A DNA stretch of 64,000 nt from Arthrobacter pascens (GTDB lineage Bacteria; Actinomycetota; Actinomycetes; Actinomycetales; Micrococcaceae). Under the pieces are notes generated by a model. It saw only the letters and a program-made list of their open reading frames with translations. It had not been told where the DNA came from and did no database searches. Both the position numbers and the translations under genes were made by a program. Positions within the stretch are counted from its first letter, which is position 1, and the number at the start of each line of letters is the position of its first letter. Location: NCBI RefSeq assembly GCF_017052465.1, contig NZ_JAFHKT010000111.1:1-64000 (forward strand), read 5' to 3'. Below are positions 1 through 8,267 of this stretch, piece by piece.

Positions 1-2
1 AG

Positions 3-437
3 CGGGCCTACTCCAACGACGTCCGCCGGGAGGTGCTCCGGCTGCGCGCGTCCAAGGGCATGGTCCTGGACCCCGCAGACCGCGACACGTACTCCACCGG
101 GTCCTTCTTCACCAATCCGATGGTCCCCGAAGAAGTGGCGGGCGGCCTGCCGGAGAATGCGCCCCGGTACCCGGGTGGTTCGGACGGCCTCGTCAAGCTG
201 TCCGCGGCGTGGCTGATCGACCAGTCCGGGTTCGGAAAAGGCTTCGGGCTGGACGCCGGCAGCGTGTCCGGCGGCCGGGCTTCACTGTCCACCAAGCACA
301 CTCTGGCCATCACGAACCGCGGCTCCGCCAGCGCCGCCGACATGATGGCAATCGCGCGCGAGGTGCGAGACGGCGTCGTCGGGCATTTCGGCATTGAACT
401 CCACCCGGAGCCCCTGCTGATCGGCGTCGAACTCTAG
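3..437 (+). CDS. murB: UDP-N-acetylmuramate dehydrogenase MurB, C-terminal part (5' end outside window)
   Basis: The cytoplasmic enzyme reduces UDP-GlcNAc-enolpyruvate to UDP-MurNAc with NADPH and FAD in peptidoglycan precursor synthesis. About 144 C-terminal residues are visible and the frame is open to the window edge. The motif GSFFTNP carries the serine that acts as proton donor in MurB, AAWLID and HTLAITNRG are family landmarks, and the protein ends in [13 protein letters not shown], which holds the conserved active-site glutamate. The stop at 435-437 is normal, and the gene looks intact where visible even though insertion-sequence debris begins almost at once after it. The identification is firm; only the start is missing. 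Confidence 0.95.
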   Translation, partial: RAYSNDVRREVLRLRASKGMVLDPADRDTYSTGSFFTNPMVPEEVAGGLPENAPRYPGGSDGLVKLSAAWLIDQSGFGKGFGLDAGSVSGGRASLSTKHTLAITNRGSASAADMMAIAREVRDGVVGHFGIELHPEPLLIGVEL

Positions 438-438
438 A

Positions 439-951
439 TGTACTGACCCAATAGGTTTGTGGCCCGGCTAATTGATGCGGCCACCTACCTGCACCAGGCC
501 TCAGGTTGGTGACAGTCGCGTGGTCGGAGTGGCCCTGATGGCGGCGTGGATGCGTTGAGTGTTGTCGTAGTTCAGCCAAGGGTCGAGTACCGCGGCTAGT
601 TCGCTGTTGCCGGCAAATGGCTTGGCGTAGCCCCATTCTGCGGCAAGGGTCCGGTTGAAACGCTCGATCTTCACCGTTGACCCAAGGCAGTGGGGTTAAG
701 TGAACCGCTATTGCGCGCCGAAGTGTGTGGCAGCGGCCTTGAAAGCCGGGGACTTCCGGTAGGCGAAATGCGTTGTCGGTGATGACGCGTTGGATTTCCC
801 GATACCCTGCGCATGGAAGAAACACAGCGGCTCTGAGGAGGAAGCGGCCGCGGTCGGCCTTTTCGTCCGTCGGGATCTCGGTGTAGGCCAGCCGGGTGCG
901 GTCATCGATGGCTGGATGGATGTAGTCGATTCCGATGCCGCGTCCGCGGAC
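439..951 (-). pseudogene. IS481-type transposase remnant, left part, cut by an IS21 element
   Basis: Read on the minus strand, the sequence gives pieces of a DDE transposase of IS481 type: GIDYIHPAIDDRTRLAYTEI, then DEKAD, then QRVITDNAF. A neighbouring frame continues with FAYRKSPAFKAAATHFGAQ, and further pieces resemble the PWVNGK-ERFNRT region. The pieces lie in different frames, so several indels have broken the gene. The N-terminal half is absent: the similarity stops where the IS21-type element begins, and the sequence beyond that element does not resume a transposase. The outer limit near 439 (TGTACTGACCC just after the murB stop) is a guess at the element end. Confidence 0.75.
946..951. 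repeat. Target-site duplication, left copy
   Basis: GCGGAC directly precedes the TGT end of the IS21-type element, and the identical 6 bases follow its ACA end. Confidence 0.9.
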
Positions 952-1044
952 TGTTAGCGGCCATGAAAAACTGCCCATAGGGGCCACGAAAATGCCCACT
1001 GACGGCCAGTAAAACTGCCCACCGGTGGCCATGAGATCTGCCCA
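952..1044. repeat. Left terminal repeat array of the IS21 element
   Basis: Four tandem-like units start GGCCA and end TGCCCA, each about 17-19 bases with short spacers. They mirror the units at the right end. In the IS21 family such repeats are the sites bound by the IstA transposase. Confidence 0.88.
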
Positions 1045-1147
1045 CTTCCTTACTGAACCTGCCGCGTCTTAAGCGGCGGGGGCCTCTCCCCGGGATTTGA
1101 TGACGGTGTCTAGTCGCACCAAATGTCGCCCCAGGAAGAGGCCCTGT

Positions 1148-2673
1148 ATGAAGCATGACGGAGAAATCATGGAAATTCTTGCTGCCTACGATCTGACCGG
1201 ATCGTTGCGCGCCACGGCGGAGCTCACGGGATGCTCGCACCACACTGTTGCCAGGCATGTCGCGGCGCGGGACGCCGGCCGGCCTATCGCCGGACCGGCA
1301 CCCCGACCCCGGGTCACGGACGCCTACCTGCCCAAGATCGAGGAATGGGTCGAGGCTTCCAAGGGACGGATCCGCGCTGACAAGGCCCACGAAAAGCTCC
1401 AGGGCCTGGGCTATGCGGGTTCGGAACGCTCGACCCGCCGGGCGATCGCGCAAGTCAAGGCCGCGTGGCGGCTGGGCCATATCCGTGTCCATCGGCCGTG
1501 GATCACCGAGCCAGGGATGTGGCTCCAGTACGACTTCGGCGACGGGCCCCGCGTCGGCGGGGTGAAGACCATCCTCTTCGTGGCCTGGCTGGCGTTCTCG
1601 AGGTTCCGGATCGTTATCCCGTTGCGGGACCGGACCGCACCGAGCGTGTTCGCCGCCCTGGACCGCTGCTTCCGGGTCCTGGGCGGGGCACCGACCTATG
1701 TCCTGACGGATAACGAGAAAACTGTCACCAGCGTCCACGTCGCCGGGGTGCCGGTGCGGAACCAGCAGACCCTGGACTTCGCCCGGCACTACGGGATCAC
1801 CGTGCTGACTTGCCAGCCCGCGGACCCTGCCACGAAGGGCGGAATCGAAGCGTCCGTGAAACTGGCCAAGGCCGACCTCGTGCCCACGGACACCAACCTC
1901 CGCCCGGATTACGGTTCTTTCGCCGAGCTCGAGGTCGCCTGCCAGGCGTTCATGGACGAGGTCAACAACCGGGAACACCGGGTGACCCGGCGCAAACCGG
2001 CGGCCCTGCTGGCCGAAGAATCACCCCGGCTGCACCGCATCCCTGAGACCGCGCACACGGTCGCGTTCGGACTGGCCCGCATCGTTCCGGAGAACACGCC
2101 GATGGTCACCTTCGAGAACGCCCAGTACTCCGTGCCCGCGCAGCTGCTCGGGGCCCGGGTGTTCGTCCGCGCCCATGGCACCGGACCCGACGAGCAGGTC
2201 ATCATCGTTCACCACGGCGCGTCCGGACCGGTGGAAGTCGCCCGGCCTGACCGTGCCAGGCCGGGCAGCCCAGCGATCATCGATGAACACTTCCCCGGGC
2301 CAGGACCCGAATCCCGGGTGACTACACGCCCCGGGCCCGCAGCGCTGACGAGGCCGCGTTCCTGGCCATCGGTGAAGGTGCCAGGACTTGGCTGTTGGAA
2401 GCCGCTGCGGCGGGCACGGCCCGGATGAACGTGAAAATGGCAGAGGCCGTGACTTTGGCCAAGATCGCCGGCGCCGAGGCGGTGGACCGCGCCCTGGGCG
2501 ACGCCGCGCTCCACGGCCGCTTCGCCCACCAGGACCTGGCCTCGATCCTGAACGCCAACAGCCGACGCACCACCACCCATGCCGCGGACGAAACCCGGTC
2601 ACTGACCCAAGGCACCGGCGCCTGGGCGGGCCTGGGCACCGGAACTTCCGGCACCGTGAAGGAGCAGAGCTGA
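1148..2673 (+). pseudogene. istA: IS21-family transposase IstA, frameshifted
   Basis: The gene encodes the DDE recombinase of the element. An N-terminal HTH-like region (TGSLRATAELTGCSHHTVAR) is followed by the integrase core with YDFGDG, LTDNEKT and KGGIEASVK, which hold the acidic triad. The ATG at 1148 follows a purine-rich AGGAAGAGG stretch. The frame is intact to about 2315, where one C seems lost from a run of C in GAATCCCGGG. The correct continuation (GDYTPRARSADEAAFLAIGE onward) lies in the -1 frame and runs to the TGA at 2671-2673. Without repair the product would end early at 2428, lacking the C-terminal part. Confidence 0.88.
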
Positions 2674-3460
2674 TGAGCCCGGTCAGCACCACGAACACCA
2701 CAGCACCGGCCCTGCCCGTGGACTTGGAAGCCCTGATGCGCCAGCTGAAGATGCCCCACGCCCGTGCACTGGCCCCGGAACTTATCGCGACCGCACGCGC
2801 CCAGCGCTGGGAACCGGCCGAAATCATCAAGGCCCTGTTCACCGAGGAAGCCGCCGGCCGGGCCAGGTCCATGCTCGCCACCCGGCGCAAAGCAGCAGGA
2901 TTCCCAACCGGGAAAACCTTCGATGCCTGGGACCCCGCAGCCTCCTCGATCCCGGCACCGACCCAGCAGCCCTGCGCACCCTGGAATGGATCACCCGGCG
3001 GGAAAACCTGGTCGTCTGCGGACCCTCCGGCACCGGGAAAACCTTCTTCCTCGAAGCCCTCGGCCAGCAAGCCGTCGAAGCCGGCATGCGCGTGGCCTGG
3101 TTCCGGCTCGAGGACCTCGGCGCCCTGATCCGCGCCCACCGCACCGACGACAGCGTCACCCGGGCCGTCGCCAGGATCCTGCGCGCCGAACTCGTCGTGA
3201 TCGATGACATCGGCCTGTTGCCTGTGGCCACCGACGCCGCCGAAGGCCTCTACCGGGTAGTCGACGCAGCCTACGAAAAACGCTCCGTAGCGATCTCCTC
3301 GAACCTGCACCCGGCCGGCTTCGATGAGCTCATGCCCAAAACCCTCGCCACAGCCACCGTTGACCGGCTCCTGCACCACGCCCACGTCTGCCAAACCAGC
3401 GGCGACTCCATCCGCCTCACCCAGGCCCTCGCCGGAAAAGGAGTCACCCAACTGAACTAA
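2673..3460 (+). pseudogene. istB: IS21-family helper ATPase IstB, frameshifted
   Basis: The gene encodes the AAA+ partner of IstA that activates transposition and directs target choice. The ATG at 2673 overlaps the istA stop (ATGA). The first part reads ALMRQLKMPHARALAPELI. At about 2970 one base appears lost between CAGCAG and CCCTG. The proper continuation, including Walker A GPSGTGKT and Walker B LVVIDDIG, is in another frame and runs to the TAA at 3458-3460. Translation in the first frame would continue into nonsense up to 3128. The gene is therefore dead unless the indel is a sequencing error. Confidence 0.88.
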
Positions 3461-3499
3461 CAAGACCCAAACGATGGCCAATCCCGCCGAAGCACCTGG

Positions 3500-3594
3500 T
3501 GGGCAGATCTATTGGCCATCACCGGGCAGTTTTACTGGCCACCAGCGGGCACATTAACTGGCCGCCCGTGGGCAGAAGCTAATGGCCATTGACA
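3500..3594. repeat. Right terminal repeat array of the IS21 element
   Basis: Read in reverse complement, four units start GGCCA and end TGCCC(A/G), in the same order and spacing as the left array. One further partial unit lies inward near 3474. Confidence 0.88.
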
Positions 3595-3600
3595 GCGGAC
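3595..3600. repeat. Target-site duplication, right copy
   Basis: GCGGAC follows the ACA end of the IS21-type element and matches the left copy exactly. Confidence 0.9.
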
Positions 3601-3619
3601 CTCCTCCGATCGGAGGAGG
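3600..3619. repeat. Perfect 20-bp palindrome beside the IS21 target site
   Basis: CCTCCTCCGATCGGAGGAGG is its own reverse complement and abuts the right target duplication. It may be an operator or a cruciform-prone target; no gene lies next to it. Confidence 0.7.
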
Positions 3620-3931
3620 ACATCCGAATCTGCGTCCGGCGCTCCGCTCACCGAACTTCAGCTCCAGAAAGGAACCCTGGACGAGGGCTGCCCTACGGAC
3701 CGGCCAGATCAGTGGCTAATCCTTCAAAACGCCTCACCCGTAGCCGTGTCACCAGCTATCCGACCGAGTTGAACATCTAGACCTACCAGAGCCGTCCTGA
3801 CGTCCCACGCGCATTCCGACGTCCCGCATGTTTATCTGTTCGTGCGTCCCAGGTCTCGCGCCAGGGGGTTCTCAGCCCACCAGACCGACCGTTGTCATTG
3901 CGTGGATAGCAGGTGTGCTCACGCTGGCACC
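3601..3931. other. Gene-free stretch between the IS and the polysaccharide locus
   Basis: Apart from the palindrome at its left edge I see no gene, convincing promoter or RNA here. A 63-codon open frame on the plus strand starts inside the IS end and has no recognisable features. The stretch may be more debris of the interrupted IS481-type element or an old gene remnant. Confidence 0.5.
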
Positions 3932-4693
3932 TCAGGATGTCCGCTTTACCAGTTCATGACCGAGCACTAACAGGCCTTTGAAGTATCGACCAAACAAACG
4001 CGAGGGGCTTTGCGCCAAACGCCAAACCCACTCCCCCCCCGCCCTTTGCACCCACCGCGGGGCGCGTCGTTCCTTGCCCGTTAAGAATCCGAACCATCCA
4101 CCACAGGTAATGACAACGCAATCCGGAAGTTGTAGATAATGATTCTCGCACCATTCCATTTCTCTGGGTGCACCCATACCGACGAATAGAACGTCAGGCG
4201 TCGCAGTCTTGATACTTGCCAAGGCAACATCGTAATTAGCCTGAAATCCGCTCTCGGCATAGACCGTTTTGCCGAGACCCTTATCACTCAAAGCGTGGCC
4301 GGCTGCAGACGCCAATCCTGGCGGCCCGCCGAGAAGCGCAATTCGCGGTGGTTCACCCTCCCGAGCCCACCGCCTCAAGAGCTCAGGGGCGATGTCGGTC
4401 GTTGCAGAGCGACCGAGACGACCACCCCGCGACCTACCGAGCAATACAGGCCCAATTCCGTCGGCATAGATAACCGAGGCTTTATCCATAGTCTTGCGAT
4501 ATTTGTCGTTCTCTCGAAGGGCAACAAGCCCGCCGACATGTAGGGCATATGCCAGTAGTGGTTTAGCCGGATTTCTCTGGCTAGAAAGCCAATCCACGAG
4601 CTCTTGCTGAGTTGCGTCCGCAACAGACAGCCCGGAAATGAGCACCGTTTCGCCCTGCCAGCCTGGGGCATCATCCTTCGTTGGTTCCGTCAT
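3932..4693 (-). CDS. WecG/TagA/CpsF-family glycosyltransferase
   Basis: The cytoplasmic enzyme is predicted to transfer N-acetylmannosamine or a related sugar from a nucleotide donor to an undecaprenyl-linked acceptor. The protein has 253 residues, normal for the family. Landmarks are YADGIGPVLLGR in the N-terminal half, IALLGGPPG in the middle, and PDVLFVGMGAPREMEW followed by CGGWFGFLTG. The ATG at 4693 is preceded by AGGAGA at good spacing, so I prefer it to the in-frame GTG at 4735. The gene lies about 80 bp downstream of the tyrosine-kinase gene on the same strand, so the two are probably cotranscribed. The sugar specificity cannot be read from sequence. Confidence 0.9.
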   Translation of the reverse strand: MTEPTKDDAPGWQGETVLISGLSVADATQQELVDWLSSQRNPAKPLLAYALHVGGLVALRENDKYRKTMDKASVIYADGIGPVLLGRSRGGRLGRSATTDIAPELLRRWAREGEPPRIALLGGPPGLASAAGHALSDKGLGKTVYAESGFQANYDVALASIKTATPDVLFVGMGAPREMEWCENHYLQLPDCVVITCGGWFGFLTGKERRAPRWVQRAGGEWVWRLAQSPSRLFGRYFKGLLVLGHELVKRTS

Positions 4694-4774
4694 TGAGTCT
4701 CCTGAATCTTCGTCGTAGCGACTTTTTTCTGCCACGGCGTGGCATTAAAAGGGGTGAATCGGCTTGTTCTCTGC

Positions 4775-6334
4775 TCAGGATTGGTCGGGGCTACCCGGGA
4801 ATTTTGCAGCCGACCGGGTTCTGTTCTCCACCACGTCATCGAAAAACACTGGGTCGGTGACTTCCGACGCGACTCCAACATCAGGCCCCGCAATTGGACG
4901 GCGTTCCGCTGTGGCCGCTCGGCGACCCCCTGCCCACCGTGACTTCGTTGCAAAAGAACTTTCAAGCATGACTTCGTCCGATCTTGCAGCATAGGCAGGG
5001 TAGGCGTAGCTGTAGGCGTCAGGACCCTTTATTGGAAGTCGATTCAAGACGATGCCAAGTACGTGAGCGTCAACCATCGTCAGCGACTGCAACGACTTTA
5101 AGACGTTCATCCTGGTCGTACTCTTGCTGTCAACGACCAGGATCACACCTCCTACGTTTTGAGACAGGACGCTGGCGTCGGTCACGGGGAGGATAGGAGG
5201 AGAATCAATAATCACCACATCGAATGTGTTCTCGAGTCGCTTGATAATTTCCACCATGGCTTCCGATCCGAGGAGTTCGCTAGGGTTCGGTGGAATACGG
5301 CCAGAAGAAACGACATAGAGGTTTTCCTCACCCCAGGGCTGCAATACGTCACTCAATTCAGCTGAACCGACAAGAACGGTCGTGAGTCCGACGTTTCGCT
5401 CCAGTCCCAAATATTCGGATACCATCGGCCTGCGCAGATCTGCGTCCACCAGCACTACAGACTGACCTGCCTGGGCAAGCGCGATGGCCATATTGGTTGC
5501 TGTAGTGGTCTTGCCTTCTCCTGGCAGAGACGACGTGATGAGTACCGCAGTGGATTTCTGTCCGACTGTCGCAAATTGCAGATTTGTACGTAATTGACGG
5601 AACGACTCAGCACGCGGGCTCTGGCCAGGTATCTGTGTAATCAGAGGCTTGTTCTTGGCATCCTGCTCGAAGGAAATTCTTCCCAGAACTGGCGACTCGG
5701 TGATATTCCGAAGATCTGACTCCCCACCTATCCGGCTGTCCATCCTCTGTCGGAGTACCGCTGCGCCAAGGCCAACGATTAGGCCACCTAAGAGACCCAC
5801 ACCCAAACTCAGCTTGGTGTTGGGACTTGATGCCAGAGTCGGGGCTACTGCAGGCGTGACAACCGACAACTTCACAGGCGACTCAGATGTCTTGCCGGAA
5901 CGTTCTAGGGAGTCCACCACATTATTCAAACTTGTTCCCGTGGCTTGCGCAATCGCAGCAGCCTGCACAGGCGAGGGATCCTCGACTGTGACACTGATTA
6001 AGACGGTATTGAGATCAGAAGTGGCTTTGATCCGTTGCGCTAGTTGCAAGGGAGTCTCGGACAATCCAAGGCTGTCAATCACTGGCTGCAGGACGGCCGG
6101 CGTAGCGACAGTCTTGACGTAAGACTGAACTCTAGCCTGGCTAAAAGTATTGCCCTGCTGCAGCTCTTGGACTGTTCCTGAGTTTTGTATTGCTACAAAA
6201 AGCTGTACCTCAGATTCATATGTTGGTTTCACAACCAGCGCCGCTGCTCCACCCCCGAGGAGCCCCAGCAGGGAAAGGCAGGTAATCAGCAGCCAGCTCC
6301 GGCGCACGAGCACAACGTAGTCTTTGGGTTCCAA
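4775..6334 (-). CDS. Polysaccharide copolymerase/BY-type tyrosine autokinase
   Basis: The membrane protein controls chain length and export in Wzy-type polysaccharide synthesis through cycles of autophosphorylation. The N-terminal Wzz domain is bounded by membrane segments at about residues 12-35 and 177-194. The kinase domain carries Walker A (SSLPGEGKTTT, about 268), Walker A' (VLVDADLRR, about 295) and Walker B (VVIIDSPP, about 373). A tyrosine cluster YSYAYPAY near residue 441 is the likely phosphorylation tail, but a further 70 residues follow it. I chose the TTG at 6334, which has GGAGAGG upstream and gives the usual MEPKDYVVLVRRSW beginning. TTG at 6388 is the alternative. Fusion of both parts in one chain is unusual for Firmicutes but common in actinobacteria and proteobacteria. 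Confidence 0.9.
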   Translation of the reverse strand: MEPKDYVVLVRRSWLLITCLSLLGLLGGGAAALVVKPTYESEVQLFVAIQNSGTVQELQQGNTFSQARVQSYVKTVATPAVLQPVIDSLGLSETPLQLAQRIKATSDLNTVLISVTVEDPSPVQAAAIAQATGTSLNNVVDSLERSGKTSESPVKLSVVTPAVAPTLASSPNTKLSLGVGLLGGLIVGLGAAVLRQRMDSRIGGESDLRNITESPVLGRISFEQDAKNKPLITQIPGQSPRAESFRQLRTNLQFATVGQKSTAVLITSSLPGEGKTTTATNMAIALAQAGQSVVLVDADLRRPMVSEYLGLERNVGLTTVLVGSAELSDVLQPWGEENLYVVSSGRIPPNPSELLGSEAMVEIIKRLENTFDVVIIDSPPILPVTDASVLSQNVGGVILVVDSKSTTRMNVLKSLQSLTMVDAHVLGIVLNRLPIKGPDAYSYAYPAYAARSDEVMLESSFATKSRWAGGRRAATAERRPIAGPDVGVASEVTDPVFFDDVVENRTRSAAKFPGSPDQS

Positions 6335-6544
6335 CAGCAGAGCCTCTCCATAGTCTCGACGGCGGCTGCGCGAGCCAGCCCCGTCCAAGTTTACGCGTTG
6401 CTAGGCTAGCCGGATTCCAAGGCGGCATCATGCACATTCCGCTACCATTGCGGCCACATTTTATTATGGGAGGCCAACCCGGTTCAGCTTATGCCACTGC
6501 AGAACATGGTCGGCGCCGAATCTATTCATGGTATTAGTGGATGC

Positions 6545-8077
6545 ATGAACAAGCAGACAACCGCAGACGCTGGGGTGATCGTGCGCCGCGCACGCTTTGA
6601 AAAGGGATGGACTCAGGACCAGCTTGCGGCTGAATTAGGCACGACGAGTGTCACAATTCAAAATATTGAAGAAAACCTTCAAGACCCTGACACAAAAATG
6701 CTCCAGGGCCTGGAGGCAATCTTCGGTCGAAGCTTCGCATCGCTCGAAGTTGGTGCCAAGCCGCAGATCACGCACCTGCGCGTTCATGGCGGCCGACAGT
6801 TGTCGGGGGCCGTCGACGTCAACTCCAGCAAGAACGCCGGTGTAGCCCTACTATGCGCAAGCCTACTAAACAGGGGAACGACTACGCTCCGTCGGCTTGC
6901 TCGCATCGAGGAGGTCAACAGGATTGTTGAGCTTCTAATTAGCATCGGTGTGGAGTGCAAATGGCTTAATGCTAACGATCTTCAAATCCGCAGGCCTGCA
7001 ATGTTGGATCTGGAGTCCATGGATGTAGAAGCAGCCAGGCGGACTCGTAGTGTGATCATGTTGCTTGGACCACTTCTAGATGAAAGCAAATCTTACAGTC
7101 TGCCTTATGCCGGCGGTTGCGACCTGGGCACTCGCACCGTGCAACCGCACATGCACGCGCTACGCGAATTCGGGCTCAGGGTCGACGCCCATGCCGGCTC
7201 ATATGAAGTCCATGCTCCGGATCCCGACGCCCGCGACAGGACATTCGTGCTTACGGAACGGGGCGATACTGTCACTGAGAATGCCATCATGGCAGCCGCG
7301 CACCGTGAAGGCACGACAACTATAAGAAACGCTAGCTCAAACTACATGGTCCAGGACCTTTGCTTCTACCTGCAAGAGCTTGGCGTCGATGTGACGGGCA
7401 TCGGAAGCACGACGCTGATAATCCGAGGCCGATCACGCATCGACGTCGACATAGAATACTCACCGTCTGAAGACCCAATCGAGGCGATGAGTCTCATCAC
7501 CGCGGGAATCGTGACAAATTCCGAGGTGACAATCCGCCGAGTTCCTATCGAATTCATGGAGATAGAACTGAGCGTTCTAGAACTTATGGGTTTGAAATAC
7601 AGGAAATCCGATGAATATGCGGCACGCAACGGCCGAACGCGTCTAGTCGACATAACGACGTTACCATCGATTTTACGGGCTTCGACGGATAAGATTCATC
7701 CCATGCCTTTTCCTGGCCTCAATATCGATAACCTTCCATTCTTTGCCGTTGTTGCGGCGTGTGCTGAGGGCTCGACTCTAATTCACGATTGGGTCTATGA
7801 GAATAGGGCGATATACCTTACCGAGCTGAACCGGTTGGGGGCTGGAATAAGACTTCTAGACCCACATCGGATTGACGTTTCCGGACCGACGCGGTGGCGT
7901 GCTGCAGAAATCGGATGCCCGCCGGCTTTGCGGCCAGCCGCCTGCCTCCTGATTGCTATGCTAGCTGCAAAGGGGACATCTGAACTGCGGAACATCTACG
8001 TCATTGAACGAGGGTATGAAGACCTTGCCGAGCGGCTAAATGCAATTGGCGCCGCCATCGAGTACTTCCAAGATTAG
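6545..8077 (+). CDS. HTH (XRE-type) domain fused to a MurA-like enolpyruvyl transferase
   Basis: The N-terminal 60 residues form an XRE-type helix-turn-helix (ARFEKGWTQDQLAAELGTTS). The rest has the full two-lobed fold of UDP-GlcNAc enolpyruvyl transferase, the first committed step of peptidoglycan synthesis. Active-site landmarks are kept: SSKNAG (the MurA lysine, about residue 96), the loop Cys in GGCDLGTRTVQPH (about 192), an Asp in GLNIDNLP where MurA has FPTDMQAQ, and LRPAAC for the late arginine. Changes around the Asp and in the Cys loop suggest altered substrate or a regulatory role. The product has 510 residues against about 420 for MurA. ATG 6545 is chosen by fit of the HTH; 6491 is possible, and neither has a strong ribosome site. 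It is divergent from the kinase gene, so it may bind the shared promoter region. Confidence 0.85.
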   Translation: MNKQTTADAGVIVRRARFEKGWTQDQLAAELGTTSVTIQNIEENLQDPDTKMLQGLEAIFGRSFASLEVGAKPQITHLRVHGGRQLSGAVDVNSSKNAGVALLCASLLNRGTTTLRRLARIEEVNRIVELLISIGVECKWLNANDLQIRRPAMLDLESMDVEAARRTRSVIMLLGPLLDESKSYSLPYAGGCDLGTRTVQPHMHALREFGLRVDAHAGSYEVHAPDPDARDRTFVLTERGDTVTENAIMAAAHREGTTTIRNASSNYMVQDLCFYLQELGVDVTGIGSTTLIIRGRSRIDVDIEYSPSEDPIEAMSLITAGIVTNSEVTIRRVPIEFMEIELSVLELMGLKYRKSDEYAARNGRTRLVDITTLPSILRASTDKIHPMPFPGLNIDNLPFFAVVAACAEGSTLIHDWVYENRAIYLTELNRLGAGIRLLDPHRIDVSGPTRWRAAEIGCPPALRPAACLLIAMLAAKGTSELRNIYVIERGYEDLAERLNAIGAAIEYFQD

Positions 8078-8267
8078 GGCTTCGGGTAGGTCTTTGAGCT
8101 GAGTCAAAGGCCTACTCCGACCAACATGACTTTAGTTCGGATGGGCGGGCAATGGGAAGCAGCGCTTCGTAGTAGACTGCTTTTGCTCCTGCCCCGGCGA
8201 GCTTGACAGGGTACCCGCATGCCCGTCCGCAGCGCCAGTTGCTTGTAACCCTTGAAAAGAGCTGAAC

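Larger units (their letters stand above)
952..3594 (+). mobile_element. IS21-family insertion sequence (complete, decayed istA and istB)
   Basis: The element starts TGT at 952 and ends ACA at 3594 (2643 bp). The sequence GCGGAC stands directly outside both ends, at 946-951 and 3595-3600, so it is a 6-bp target duplication. Both ends carry the multiple repeats known from the IS21 family: four units of the form GGCCA(n)TGCCCA at 952-1044 and four matching inverted units at 3500-3594. Inside lie istA and istB with the usual ATGA overlap. Each gene has lost one base, so the copy should be unable to move by itself. It sits inside the IS481-type remnant, which dates it as the younger insertion. Confidence 0.93.

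Noticed and set aside
2300..2980. Programmed frameshifting in istA and istB
   Set aside because: Known IS21 elements make IstA and IstB from separate intact frames, and no slippery heptamer or pseudoknot is apparent at either break. Decay or sequence error is simpler.
3589..3780. 63-codon frame at the end of the IS
   Set aside because: It begins within the terminal inverted repeat of the IS, has no ribosome site, and its composition is that of random sequence.
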